Shown here: positions 34,891 to 43,302 of the stretch, piece after piece | Layout of the letters: each line of letters opens with the position of its first letter | Numbering within the stretch: position 1 is the first letter of the stretch | Origin: Deltaproteobacteria bacterium | GTDB taxonomy: Bacteria > UBA10199 > JACPAL01 | NCBI GenBank assembly: GCA_016180845.1 | Contig: JACPAK010000002.1 | Span: 1 to 64,000, forward strand | Length of the DNA stretch: 64,000 nucleotides | Direction of reading: 5' to 3' | Notes under the pieces: model-generated | Told to the model about the DNA's origin: nothing | The model's input: the letters and a program-made list of their open reading frames with translations, nothing else | Databases searched by the model: none | Position numbers and translations under genes: made by a program

Positions 34891-37800
34891 TTAGGCATCC
34901 TCTGAAGAAGGTTTATGAGCTGGGATCATCAGTGTGACCCAAGTCCCTCCGTTTGGTTGATTGCCAATCGCCATTTTACCGCCATGTTGATGGAGAATAC
35001 TTAACGCCATCGTAAGCCCGATCCCCAGTTTCCCCTCACCGGAACCGGAACTTGTTGTGAAGAACGGCTCGCAAATTTTCGTCATGATTTCTGTGGGGAT
35101 TCCAGGTCCATCATCTGAAATGATCAGTTTATGCCAGGAGTCGGAGGATTGAATCTGGAGTTGAATGGTGCCCCCTCCCTGAGGGAGCAAGGAGTCATGT
35201 GCATTCGAAAGAAGATTCAGGATCGCCTGATGCAGGAGATTAAAGTTCCCCTGAAACCACAAGGGGTGATCGGGGAGTGATGTTTTGAGTTGAATCGTCG
35301 GATTTTTGAGAGAGGCAAACTCTTCTAAAGTATTCTTCGTCACTGCAGTGAGGTCGAGGAGCTGGAATTCCGGCTTTTGATTGCCGGCAAGGGATCGGAC
35401 TTGATGAAGCAGATTGCCGATCTCTTCCACTGAGTTCAGAACAGGCTTGAGTGACTCATTCCCTTCTTGCAGCGCCATTTCCACATGGCAGCGGATTGCG
35501 GCGAGGGGACTGGAAATTTCATGGGCAACTCCGGCAGCCATCTGATTCAAGGTTTTTATTTTTTCTGATTGAATCATGAGGGTTTCATTTTCTTTCATCG
35601 TACGATTTTTCTCCCGGACCTCTTCCATAAGCCTTGAGTTGATAATGGCCAGAGAGGCCTCGTCAGCAAAGGCTTGCAGGAGGGGGAAGACCCCTTGATA
35701 AGAAGTATTCTTTCGAGAATCGGCATAAATGATCCCCAAGGTTTCTCCGTTCGCATTCATGGGCAAACAGAGGATCGATTTAAGTCCCAAATTAGCGACA
35801 CTCTCGATGACAGGGTTGAGTTCTTGGGCATCTTCAATGAAAGAGGGGAGCCCGGATTGAAGGACATTGTGTATGATGGTCGATGAGATTCGACGACCGA
35901 TTTCCTGGGCGATATTCCCCTCCAGATTTTGGGAGGCGCTGACCTGAAAGCTCTCACCACTTTTGAGGATTAAAATTCCTCGGTCGGTTTGGGAGAGTTC
36001 CAGAACGCTTTTGAGGATTGAGCTGACCACTTCAGATGTCGGCCGGGCAGCGGCGATCATGGCATGGACGACATGGAGTCGATCGAAAAGGGTGACAAGA
36101 TCTCCTCCCCTTTCTTTGAATAGCGCCTGATTCCTTGCCGAAGAGAGACCGGCGCGTCCCAGCTTTGCCGCCACCCATTCGAGGGTGATGAAATCATGCC
36201 TCTTCTTGCTGATTCGCTCGAGGATCGGAAAAAGGTTTCGGGGGAGCTCTTGTTGCAGGATTTGCGTCAGATCATCGCTCTTCAATTCATTTCGGGCATA
36301 GTGTGCGAGGAGTTGGAGGCCTTGAAAATCCTGTTTAAGGGAGTGTCTTGAATCAGGGGTGAGGGAGGATTCAATGAAATTTCTTTCCTGATCGAAGGTT
36401 TTCCAATCCTCTTTTTCAAGTGCGACCCGGAGGAGTCCAATTTTAGCAAGGGATTCCTCTTCTCTGGTGCCGAGCGTCGTAAAACGCTTCAGGGCCTCCG
36501 CATAACTCAATTCTGCTTCGGACAGTTTTCCATCAGAGGCGTAGATATCTCCACGGATAAGGAGGCCATATCCCTCGAGATAGGGGAGCTTCTTGGCCTG
36601 TGTGAGATGGAGTGACTCTCGTATCAACTCCTTGGCCCGAAGGAGATTTCCCATCTGGAGATGAGTATTGGCGAGATTGTTCAGGACCCGTGGAATCTCG
36701 AGTGTGTAATTGATCCTTTGGAAACGGATAAGACTTTCGTAATACCGTTCGAGTGCCTTGGCATAATCCTGACGCTGCTGATACAGGGCGCCCAGGTTCA
36801 TCAGATAGGAGCCTTCTCCCATCAGGTCATAAATCTCCCGCGCTCCCTTCAGCGCCTTGAGATACTGTTTTTCCGCCTCTTCTTCCCGGTTGGTTCTAAG
36901 CATCAGGTTGGCGAGACTATTATCGGCTGCCGCGACATGGAGTTTATCGCCGATTTTGAGATAATATTTTCGTGCCTCTTGAAAACAATCTTCTGATTTT
37001 TGTGAATGGCTACGATAAAAGTTCAGCATTCCACGATTGTTCATCAGATTTGCCAGCTCCGGCTGAGTCAGTGAGTCTGGGTCTGTCGTCTGAAGGATCT
37101 CTTCCGCTTTGTTGAGATCTCCTTTTTTAATCCAGGCCTTTGATAACAGGAGTTGCCTGGCAAAGGTTGCCTGAGGACTGTTTTCCAGGATGGAGATGGT
37201 TTTATCCAGGTCCCCTTTTTCGTAATAAAGTTCCGCCAGGGTGTCCCGATGGGATTCGTCTCCTTGTTGCAGCCTCCCTTCGTAGAAGAGGATCGTTCGC
37301 TCCAGCGATCTCGAATAGTCATTTTTTTCTTTCTGTCGAAATCCATGGAGAGAGTCTTTTTCATAGAGATCGAAGAGATCTGTCTGGGCAAGCTGGGCGG
37401 AGATTGGTTCAAAGGGAATCAGTGAGTCTTCGTAAAGTTTGTCGACAAGGGAGATAATTCTGGAGGGAAACCCTTCTGTCAGGAGGAAAACTTCTTTGGC
37501 GAAGGTCGTCGGAATGTCGCCATCGAATGTGTTTTCAAGGAGTCTCGTCGTTTGATCTTCTGTTAGATACGGGAGCTCCAGTCTTTGATACGTTTCCTGG
37601 GGAAGCGGAAGGAGTGGCCATTCCGTAACAGTGGCGATGACCTTTCCTCCCCCTTTTTGATTTTTGCTGACGAGACCCATTTGTTCATGAAGAGAGAGCG
37701 AATCGAAATTGTCGATCCATTGAATCGTTTCACAGGGGGCATCATTTTCTTCACAAATTCTTTTAACCTCCTTGAGGAATCGTGTCTTCCCAGCCCCCGG

Positions 37801-38736
37801 CTGGCCTCGAATGAGAATCAGCGTTGTGTTTTGATCTTTGAGTGACCGGGAAAGGGTTTTGAAGGTCATTTCATGACCCACAAACGGGAGGGAGGAGAGC
37901 CGTTTTTGACGCGAAGGGATTGTTTCTGTCGGAAATTTTGTGCCGAAGGTCAGATTGATTTCACGGATCAATTCCGCAGCCTCTGCAGGCCGATCCTGCG
38001 GATCTTTGTTGAGGAGACGCAGAATGAATTCCCCCCAGGCAGGTGGCAGGGAAGGGAGAAGCCGGCTTGGGTGATCCGGTGTGTCCAGATGATGGGCCTT
38101 CAGGGCTGTTGGGAAGTCAGCGATCTGGAAGGGGAGACGGCCTGTGGTGAGTTCGAAAAGAAGAATTCCGAGACTATAGATGTCCGATCGGGGAGAGGGG
38201 TCTCCGCCGGAGAGGATTTCTGGTGCGAGATAGGCAAGTGTCCCTCCGATCGGTCGGTCGTCTTTGGATTTTTTCATTTCCCGAGCGAGTCCAAAATCAA
38301 CCAGCTTTATCTGACCGGATTCGAGAAGGATATTGGAGGGTTTTAGATCGCCGTGGGCAATCCCACGCTCGTGGAGGTGGGCCAATGCCTGACAGATTTG
38401 TACCGTAACTTCCAGAATCTTGGGGAAGGGGAGTCGACCGATATGATTTTGGAGGGACTCTCCCGGAATATATTCTTCTGTAAAATAGAAACGCTGACTC
38501 TCCTTGTCATAACCGAAATCGTAAATCTGGACGATATTGGGGTGACTCAGATGCGTGAGACAACTGTATTCTGCCCTCAGGTATTGCAGGTCTCTCCCCT
38601 CGACAGGACGAGAGATCATCTTCAGGGCGACCCTTTTCCCCCCATTGGTTCTATCCAGTGCAATATGGAGATCTCCCATCCCTCCTTTTCCGATTTCTCC
38701 GCAAATCTGATAACGATCTCCAACTGAAAGACTCAT
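34891..38736 (-). CDS. Ser/Thr kinase-AAA ATPase-TPR-GAF-histidine kinase fusion
   Basis: 1281 residues with both kinase chemistries. Residues 1-265: Hanks-type kinase, with glycine loop GEIGKGGMGDL, VALKMI for the ATP lysine, HGDLKPSNILL (HGD in place of HRD) and DFGLAREM. About 280-480: STAND/AAA-like ATPase, Walker A RGQPGAGKTRF. About 490-830: TPR repeats (YLKALKGAREIYDLMGEGSY, ALERYYESLIRFQ). About 890-1040: GAF domain. Then HisKA with AAGVAHEISSPLAAIR (His phosphosite), and an ATPase with NLLSNAHDSL and DDGPGIP. This order occurs in large sensor proteins of myxobacteria and cyanobacteria (family knowledge). The signal is unknown. HGD kinases can have altered activity. No membrane segment is seen, so it is cytoplasmic. 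Coupled to the receiver gene at 34516-34890. Confidence 0.93.
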   Translation of the reverse strand: MSLSVGDRYQICGEIGKGGMGDLHIALDRTNGGKRVALKMISRPVEGRDLQYLRAEYSCLTHLSHPNIVQIYDFGYDKESQRFYFTEEYIPGESLQNHIGRLPFPKILEVTVQICQALAHLHERGIAHGDLKPSNILLESGQIKLVDFGLAREMKKSKDDRPIGGTLAYLAPEILSGGDPSPRSDIYSLGILLFELTTGRLPFQIADFPTALKAHHLDTPDHPSRLLPSLPPAWGEFILRLLNKDPQDRPAEAAELIREINLTFGTKFPTETIPSRQKRLSSLPFVGHEMTFKTLSRSLKDQNTTLILIRGQPGAGKTRFLKEVKRICEENDAPCETIQWIDNFDSLSLHEQMGLVSKNQKGGGKVIATVTEWPLLPLPQETYQRLELPYLTEDQTTRLLENTFDGDIPTTFAKEVFLLTEGFPSRIISLVDKLYEDSLIPFEPISAQLAQTDLFDLYEKDSLHGFRQKEKNDYSRSLERTILFYEGRLQQGDESHRDTLAELYYEKGDLDKTISILENSPQATFARQLLLSKAWIKKGDLNKAEEILQTTDPDSLTQPELANLMNNRGMLNFYRSHSQKSEDCFQEARKYYLKIGDKLHVAAADNSLANLMLRTNREEEAEKQYLKALKGAREIYDLMGEGSYLMNLGALYQQRQDYAKALERYYESLIRFQRINYTLEIPRVLNNLANTHLQMGNLLRAKELIRESLHLTQAKKLPYLEGYGLLIRGDIYASDGKLSEAELSYAEALKRFTTLGTREEESLAKIGLLRVALEKEDWKTFDQERNFIESSLTPDSRHSLKQDFQGLQLLAHYARNELKSDDLTQILQQELPRNLFPILERISKKRHDFITLEWVAAKLGRAGLSSARNQALFKERGGDLVTLFDRLHVVHAMIAAARPTSEVVSSILKSVLELSQTDRGILILKSGESFQVSASQNLEGNIAQEIGRRISSTIIHNVLQSGLPSFIEDAQELNPVIESVANLGLKSILCLPMNANGETLGIIYADSRKNTSYQGVFPLLQAFADEASLAIINSRLMEEVREKNRTMKENETLMIQSEKIKTLNQMAAGVAHEISSPLAAIRCHVEMALQEGNESLKPVLNSVEEIGNLLHQVRSLAGNQKPEFQLLDLTAVTKNTLEEFASLKNPTIQLKTSLPDHPLWFQGNFNLLHQAILNLLSNAHDSLLPQGGGTIQLQIQSSDSWHKLIISDDGPGIPTEIMTKICEPFFTTSSGSGEGKLGIGLTMALSILHQHGGKMAIGNQPNGGTWVTLMIPAHKPSSEDA

Positions 38737-38745
38737 TCGCCTACC

Positions 38746-39834
38746 TCATTTCTTTTTCCCCTTATTTTCCTTCTGCTGATTGTCGTTTCCTTGATCCGAG
38801 TTTCCCTTTTTGTCCTGTTTGTCATCGTCTTTGTCTTTTCCCGAATCATCTTTCTTGTTTTCGTTTTCATTACTGTTTTTGTTCTTCTCATCGTTGTTGT
38901 CGTTCTGCTGATTGCGGTTTTCCTCACGATCTGAGTTTCGATTTCCTTCTTCTTGTCTCGGACTGTTTCCCCTGTGATCAGCGGTCTCGCTCTCACTCGA
39001 TGAGTTATTTTGTTCTTCTCCGTCTTCTTCTATTTCATCTTGTTTTTCATTGGCCTCTTCCTTCTCTTTTGCAGGCTTTGTCTTTTTGGTTACTTTCGTG
39101 CTGGCCGCTTCTTCAAAATGACTTCGAATTGACTCTCGTACCGATTGTGACATCGGATCATCCGAGTCTTCGGAGATCCGGATCGTTTCATTGGGTGAGA
39201 GATTGTAGAGAGAGACAGCCTCTTGGAGTTCCACAACAACCTCCTGATAGGTTTCCAGAGTTGGCAATGTGATATTGAGGTCGAATTCGAGTGATTTAGA
39301 AAAGGCCAAGGCCTGGAGATTTGGACTTGCTGCGAAGGTCAGGATCTCTTCTGGAATCGCGGCGACAGTTTCTATCGGTTCTGTTGAGTTGACCTCGAAG
39401 GTGTAGGTTTGTCCATTGGTTGTGAAGGAACCTTCGATCGTAATGGAGCTGAATGTCAGCGTGACCTCTTCGTAGGGGGAGTCCTGGAGGAGTCTTGTTG
39501 AGGCAATTTCGGCCGGTTCGTCTGTTGTGAGGTCAAGCTGGAGGTTCTCGTCCGCCAGTAATGATAATTCATCCCCAGAGTTTGAGGAGAGGGTAGCGTC
39601 ATCCAACGTCAGTGCGAAGGTCTCCAGATTTCCTTCTGGGAGGTCTGCAGTCAGATGATTCGCTGAGGCGACAATCCGGATATCCCTGAAGATAGGAGTC
39701 GGGGGAGAATAGGCGGTCCCCTCACTGTTTTCATTCAAAAGGAATTTCCCGTTTGTTGCTTGATCACTCCCGAGACAGCCGAAGAGGGTCATGAAAAAGA
39801 GGAATACAAAATACCTGCGGAGAAAACCCACCAT
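38746..39834 (-). CDS. lipoprotein with DUF4382-like region and long disordered charged tail
   Basis: 362 residues. MVGFLRRYFVFLFFMTLFGC is a lipoprotein signal with lipobox LFGC. Residues 40-200 form a beta-rich region (LPEGNLETFALTLDDATLSS, YEEVTLTFSSITIEGSFTT) resembling DUF4382 proteins, though weakly. The last 130 residues are almost entirely Lys, Glu, Asp, Asn, Gln and Ser and must be disordered. The tail codons are A/G-rich on the coding strand and look like repeat expansion. ATG at 39834 has AAGGAG 11 bases upstream, and a good sigma-70 promoter precedes it. Nine bases separate it from the hybrid kinase gene, so they may share a transcript. Confidence 0.75.
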   Translation of the reverse strand: MVGFLRRYFVFLFFMTLFGCLGSDQATNGKFLLNENSEGTAYSPPTPIFRDIRIVASANHLTADLPEGNLETFALTLDDATLSSNSGDELSLLADENLQLDLTTDEPAEIASTRLLQDSPYEEVTLTFSSITIEGSFTTNGQTYTFEVNSTEPIETVAAIPEEILTFAASPNLQALAFSKSLEFDLNITLPTLETYQEVVVELQEAVSLYNLSPNETIRISEDSDDPMSQSVRESIRSHFEEAASTKVTKKTKPAKEKEEANEKQDEIEEDGEEQNNSSSESETADHRGNSPRQEEGNRNSDREENRNQQNDNNDEKNKNSNENENKKDDSGKDKDDDKQDKKGNSDQGNDNQQKENKGKKK

Positions 39835-39871
39835 ACGGAGCGATCTCCTTAAATTAAAATAACTTATTGAT

Positions 39872-39900
39872 ATAATAGCTCTTTACTATATGTTTGTAAA
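39872..39900 (-). promoter_or_regulatory. sigma-70 promoter of the lipoprotein-kinase-receiver operon
   Basis: On the minus strand TTTACA (39900-39895) and TATTAT (39877-39872) are exactly 17 bases apart in a strongly AT-rich stretch, 38 bases before the lipoprotein ATG. A weaker plus-strand pair (TTGAAA at 39913, TATGTT at 39935) could serve the divergent REC-HK-REC gene. Confidence 0.6.
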
Positions 39901-40023
39901 CTTTTTTTCAATTTGAAAAGATAAATGATGTCAATATGTTACAGGAAGAGAGGCGGGGTATTTAGGACTTTAGCTTTGCCTGTTTTTTCGGGTACAATCG
40001 GACGTTCGATCGCAAGGGGGGAG

Positions 40024-41508
40024 ATGATGATGGATCAAGAAATGCGGATCCTCTATCTGGAGGATAATCCCGGTGACAGGGAGCTTGTTGCCCTTCAGCT
40101 TCGGGAGTTTAATCCTCTCTTTTCCCTGAAAGGGGTTGAGACAAAAGAGGAGTTTTTGGAGGCGCTCGATCTTTTCAAGCCGGACCTGGTTATTGTTGAT
40201 TATAATCTTGCAGGATTTGATGTCCTCACGGTCCTTCCGCTCCTGAAAGAAAGGGTTCCCGGGACTCCGGTGATTGTTGTTTCCGGGACTGTTGGGGAGG
40301 AGGTTGCCGTTGAGACCCTTCGGCAAGGGGCGGTTGATTATCTTTTGAAAGATCGACTGTCACGTCTGGGGCCTGCGATAGAGAGGGCGATTAGCGAGGC
40401 AAGGGAAAAGGAGAGGATGCGCGAGCTTGAGAAGTTAAGGGACGAATTTATCTCGATGATTTCCCATGAACTTCGGACACCCCTTTCGCATCTCAAAGGT
40501 GTTGCCTCGAATCTCCAGAATAGGGTTGGGGGTGAGCTGACAGAAAAGCAGAGAGAACTTGTGGAGGTTATTACCCGGAATTTGAGCCGTCTTGAAGGAC
40601 TCGTTCTCCACCTTCTTGATTTCTCGCGCTTCGAATCAAAACAGTCGAAATTCAAACCCCTGAAATTTGATTTAAAGACAGTACTCCGTGAAATTATGGA
40701 AAACTTCCAGATAGTCACAAAGGATCGGGATATTAAACTTCAGCTCAAGTTTGAATCAGAAACAGAATCAACCAGCCCTATCTTTGTACAGGCTGATGAT
40801 TATCTTGTTCGACAAATTTTCAGACATCTTCTCGACAATGCGAGCCGGTATGTGCGGCGAGAAATCAGGATTTGTGTTCAAAAACAGAAGGGTTTTGTTG
40901 AGGTTGTGATAATCGATGATGGACCTGGAATTCCTCTGGAGAAGATGGGGAGTCTCTTTGGCAAATTCAGTCAACTGGAAAGGCCTGAAGGGGGAGCTGG
41001 TTACCAAGGGATCGGTTTGGGTCTCGCGATATGCAAGAAAATTGTGGATCAACATGGTGGAAAGATCTGGGCGGAAAATCAATCAACAGGTGGCGCTTCT
41101 TTTCACTTTACGTTGCCTGTTGTGGAATCTCCACAAATGAGCGGTGGGGGGAAAAAGATTTTGGTGGTTGATGATGAGCCGGATCAGGTCCTGGCGATCC
41201 GTGATCTGTTGGAGATGGAGGGGTATGAGGTGATTGAGGCTGCGGAGGGGGTTCGGGCGATAGAGTTGGCGCACAAGGCAAGACCGAATCTGATCCTCCT
41301 CGATCTTCGACTCCCGGGGGGGAGCGGCAGGACGGTCCTCGAGGCACTTCGTTCAAAAGAGGAAACGAAAAGAATTCCTGTTGTTGTTCAGACAGCGCTC
41401 TCAGAACCGGGTCTTTCGGAACGGGTTATCGCTGATGGGGCGCAGGATTTTTTGAGAAAGCCGTTTAGTTCAGAGATGCTTCTTGCCAAGATTCAGGCCT
41501 TAATTTGA
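40024..41508 (+). CDS. REC-HisKA-HATPase-REC hybrid histidine kinase
   Basis: 494 residues, cytoplasmic. Receiver 1 (residues 6-120): LYLEDNPGDRE, LVIVDYNLAG with the Asp, VVSGTVG, YLLKDRL. Dimerisation domain: EFISMISHELRTPLSHL with the His. ATPase: HLLDNASRYV, IDDGPGIPLEKMGSLFGKFSQ, GIGLGLAICKKIV. Receiver 2 (residues 380-494): VVDDEPDQ, LILLDLRLPGGSG, FLRKPF. The N-terminal receiver makes it a likely relay input from another kinase; the kinase on the opposite side of the shared promoter region is a candidate partner (inference). Three consecutive ATGs at 40024-40032 follow a GGGGGAG site; upstream in-frame codons from 39925 are AT-rich and look non-coding. Confidence 0.92.
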   Translation: MMMDQEMRILYLEDNPGDRELVALQLREFNPLFSLKGVETKEEFLEALDLFKPDLVIVDYNLAGFDVLTVLPLLKERVPGTPVIVVSGTVGEEVAVETLRQGAVDYLLKDRLSRLGPAIERAISEAREKERMRELEKLRDEFISMISHELRTPLSHLKGVASNLQNRVGGELTEKQRELVEVITRNLSRLEGLVLHLLDFSRFESKQSKFKPLKFDLKTVLREIMENFQIVTKDRDIKLQLKFESETESTSPIFVQADDYLVRQIFRHLLDNASRYVRREIRICVQKQKGFVEVVIIDDGPGIPLEKMGSLFGKFSQLERPEGGAGYQGIGLGLAICKKIVDQHGGKIWAENQSTGGASFHFTLPVVESPQMSGGGKKILVVDDEPDQVLAIRDLLEMEGYEVIEAAEGVRAIELAHKARPNLILLDLRLPGGSGRTVLEALRSKEETKRIPVVVQTALSEPGLSERVIADGAQDFLRKPFSSEMLLAKIQALI

Positions 41509-41515
41509 AAATTTT

Positions 41516-41854
41516 TTATCCTGGCGGCCAATGAAAAGGGCGTCCACCGAGAAGGTGGAGGTGTAGGTGCCAGACCGACTGACCAGCGGCAGCGCCATTA
41601 TTCAAAACAAGCCGAAAATCGGTTAACTTCAATTGTTGTGCGATCTCCTTCGCAACCCAATGAAGATGTCCGACCAACTCTTTATCTTGAGGGTCGAGCT
41701 GGGCCACTTTTTCAATATGTTTACGCGTGACAACAAGAATATGCGTGGGGGCCTGAGGGGAGATGTCATGAAAGGCGATACAGGATTCATCTTCGTGGAT
41801 CATTTTGGATGGGATCTCTTTTTTGATAATTTTACAGAAAAGACATGTACTCAT
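41516..41854 (-). CDS. HIT family nucleotide-binding hydrolase (HINT-like)
   Basis: 112 residues. CLFCKIIKKEIPSKMIHED and CIAFHDISPQAPTHILVV are typical of the HINT branch, and the histidine triad is in SVWHLHLHLLGGR. HINT enzymes hydrolyse adenosine phosphoramidates and acyl-AMPs; the cellular substrate is uncertain. The CxxC at the N-terminus may bind zinc. Its start overlaps the hisI stop by four bases (ATGA), a common neighbourhood in proteobacterial histidine operons. Confidence 0.93.
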   Translation of the reverse strand: MSTCLFCKIIKKEIPSKMIHEDESCIAFHDISPQAPTHILVVTRKHIEKVAQLDPQDKELVGHLHWVAKEIAQQLKLTDFRLVLNNGAAAGQSVWHLHLHLLGGRPFHWPPG

Positions 41855-42237
41855 TTTTTGTAAATCTCTTTTGGTTCAAAAATCTTTTCCGCGATGATCT
41901 CTATCTTTCCCTTCTCAATTTTTCTAAAAAAGTCGCTTCGATACCCCTCATGACAGGTGGCGACCTTCTGATCTACTTTGATCAAAAGGGTATCCGCATC
42001 ACAATCGATGAAGACCTCCTTCACTTCCTGCGTATGGCCTGATTCCTCCCCCTTGACCCACAATTTTTTTCGGGATCGCGACCAGAACGTGACATAGGGG
42101 CCTTTGAGAGTTTTTTCAACCGCCTCACGGTTCATATGGGCGACCATCAGGACTTCATTATTGTTGTAATCCTGAATGACGGCGGTGATGAGGCCGTTTT
42201 CGTCAAATTTCAGTTGGTCAATCACTGAGTTCATCAT
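41851..42237 (-). CDS. hisI: phosphoribosyl-AMP cyclohydrolase
   Basis: 128 residues, the stand-alone HisI without a HisE domain. It opens the adenine ring of PR-AMP in histidine synthesis. Seen: VLMVAHMNREAVEKTL, TFWSRSRKKLWVKGEESGHTQEV, and metal ligands in VFIDCDADTLLIKV and VATCHEGYRSDFF. It is downstream of hisA and hisF on the same strand but separated from hisF by the second structured RNA, so an RNA-based control or processing point inside the operon is possible. The start is one of two adjacent ATGs (42237, 42234). Confidence 0.95.
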   Translation of the reverse strand: MMNSVIDQLKFDENGLITAVIQDYNNNEVLMVAHMNREAVEKTLKGPYVTFWSRSRKKLWVKGEESGHTQEVKEVFIDCDADTLLIKVDQKVATCHEGYRSDFFRKIEKGKIEIIAEKIFEPKEIYKK

Positions 42238-42247
42238 AACTTATCTC

Positions 42248-42410
42248 CAGTGAATCCCAAGTATTCTTTCGGAAGGTCCGAGAACCTGTTTGAGACCCAC
42301 CTTTGAAAGTGAGCGATTTCGCGGCGGGAAGCCTTGGACCAGAGCGAAATCGCGGAACAATGCCGGGCGAGTTTCGCAGGACCTGGAGAGAGAACACTTG
42401 GGGTTCACTG
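42248..42410 (-). ncRNA. structured RNA candidate, copy 2 (rod-like, 6S-like architecture)
   Basis: It fills the gap between hisF and hisI. A long closing stem pairs 42248-42279 with 42379-42410 (AGTGAA...TTCACT), interrupted by one A-C mismatch and a 3x3 internal loop. Then comes a large bubble of about 33 and 25 bases, and a perfect 10-bp terminal stem GCGATTTCGC/GCGAAATCGC (42313-42322 and 42343-42352). The closing-stem end and bubble match copy 1 at 3350-3511: AGGTC(T/C)GAGAACC and GGCGAGTTT on the plus strand, with a U-A to C-G compensatory change. On the minus strand TTTAAT, a five-of-six -10 box, overlaps the hisF stop just before the first stem. 6S RNA fits the shape; strand and family are not settled. 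Confidence 0.55.
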
Positions 42411-42415
42411 TCTTA

Positions 42416-43180
42416 TTAAAGTCGGACTGGGACATCATGTTGCCACAAAAATTCCTTTACCTCTTCAATGCGATAATTTCGAAAATGAAAAATGGAGGCG
42501 ACGATAACGGCATTCGCCTCTCCCTTTGTCAAGGCCTCGAGGATATGACCCGGATTTCCGGCCCCTCCGGAGGCGACGACGGGGATACTCACCGCCTCAG
42601 AGACGGCTCGTGTGAGCTCGATATCATAACCTTCTCTTGTTCCATCACGATCCATGCTTGTCAGGAGGATCTCGCCGGCACCCAGCTTTTCCACTCGCTT
42701 GGCCCACTGAACCGCATCGAGCTTCGTCTCCTTCCGTCCTCCATGTGTGTAAACGCGCCATTTTTTTGTTTTGGGCACGACCCGTTTTGCATCGATAGCG
42801 ACAACAATGCACTGACTGCCAAATTTCTCGGCCGCCTGCTGGATGAAAGAGGGGTTTTCGACCGCTTTTGTATTGACGGAAATCTTGTCGGCGCCAGCCA
42901 GCAAGAGTTCACGAATCTCTTGAAGGTTTTTAATCCCCCCTCCAACAGTCAGGGGCATGAAAATTCGATCTGCAGTCCGTTCGACGACATCGATTAAGAT
43001 TTTTCTCTTTTCTGAAGAGGCTGTAATATCGAGAAAGGTGACTTCATCCGCCCCTTCTTCATTGTATTGGCTGGCCACAAGGGCCGGATCTCCGGCGTCC
43101 CGGAGATTAACGAACTTGGTTCCTTTCACAACACGGCCGTCTTTCACGTCAAGGCAAGGAATAATTCTTTTGGTCAGCAT
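42416..43180 (-). CDS. hisF: imidazole glycerol phosphate synthase subunit HisF
   Basis: 254 residues, the cyclase half of IGP synthase, a (beta-alpha)8 barrel. Catalytic Asp in [15 protein letters not shown] and in [15 protein letters not shown]; phosphate loops VGGGIKN and VVASGGAGN. It combines ammonia from HisH with PRFAR. hisH is not in the window. ATG at 43180 follows a T5 run that ends the long hairpin between hisA and hisF; no Shine-Dalgarno is visible, so translation could depend on that structure or on coupling. Confidence 0.97.
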   Translation of the reverse strand: MLTKRIIPCLDVKDGRVVKGTKFVNLRDAGDPALVASQYNEEGADEVTFLDITASSEKRKILIDVVERTADRIFMPLTVGGGIKNLQEIRELLLAGADKISVNTKAVENPSFIQQAAEKFGSQCIVVAIDAKRVVPKTKKWRVYTHGGRKETKLDAVQWAKRVEKLGAGEILLTSMDRDGTREGYDIELTRAVSEAVSIPVVASGGAGNPGHILEALTKGEANAVIVASIFHFRNYRIEEVKEFLWQHDVPVRL

Positions 43181-43302
43181 AAAAAGCAATAAATGTCGTT
43201 ATACGGCGTCGCTCTCACTCGGTACTCCCTGCGACGTACCACACAAGTACGTCTCGGTCGACCTCGCTCGTGCTCCTTGTCTAACGCCATTTCTTGCTTT
43301 TT
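43181..43302. repeat. 122-bp long inverted repeat filling the hisA-hisF gap
   Basis: The ends 43181-43201 and 43282-43302 are complementary at 19 of 21 positions (AAAAAGCAATAAATG... paired with ...CATTTCTTGCTTTTT). In the centre GACGTAC (43233-43239) pairs with GTACGTC (43247-43253). The outer arms touch the hisA stop codon on one side and the hisF ATG on the other. It could be a cruciform element of mobile origin or an RNA hairpin that controls hisF translation or message stability. Confidence 0.65.

Noticed and set aside
42241-42438. 65-codon minus-strand frame between hisF and hisI
   Set aside because: It covers the structured RNA; stems explain the sequence better than coding.
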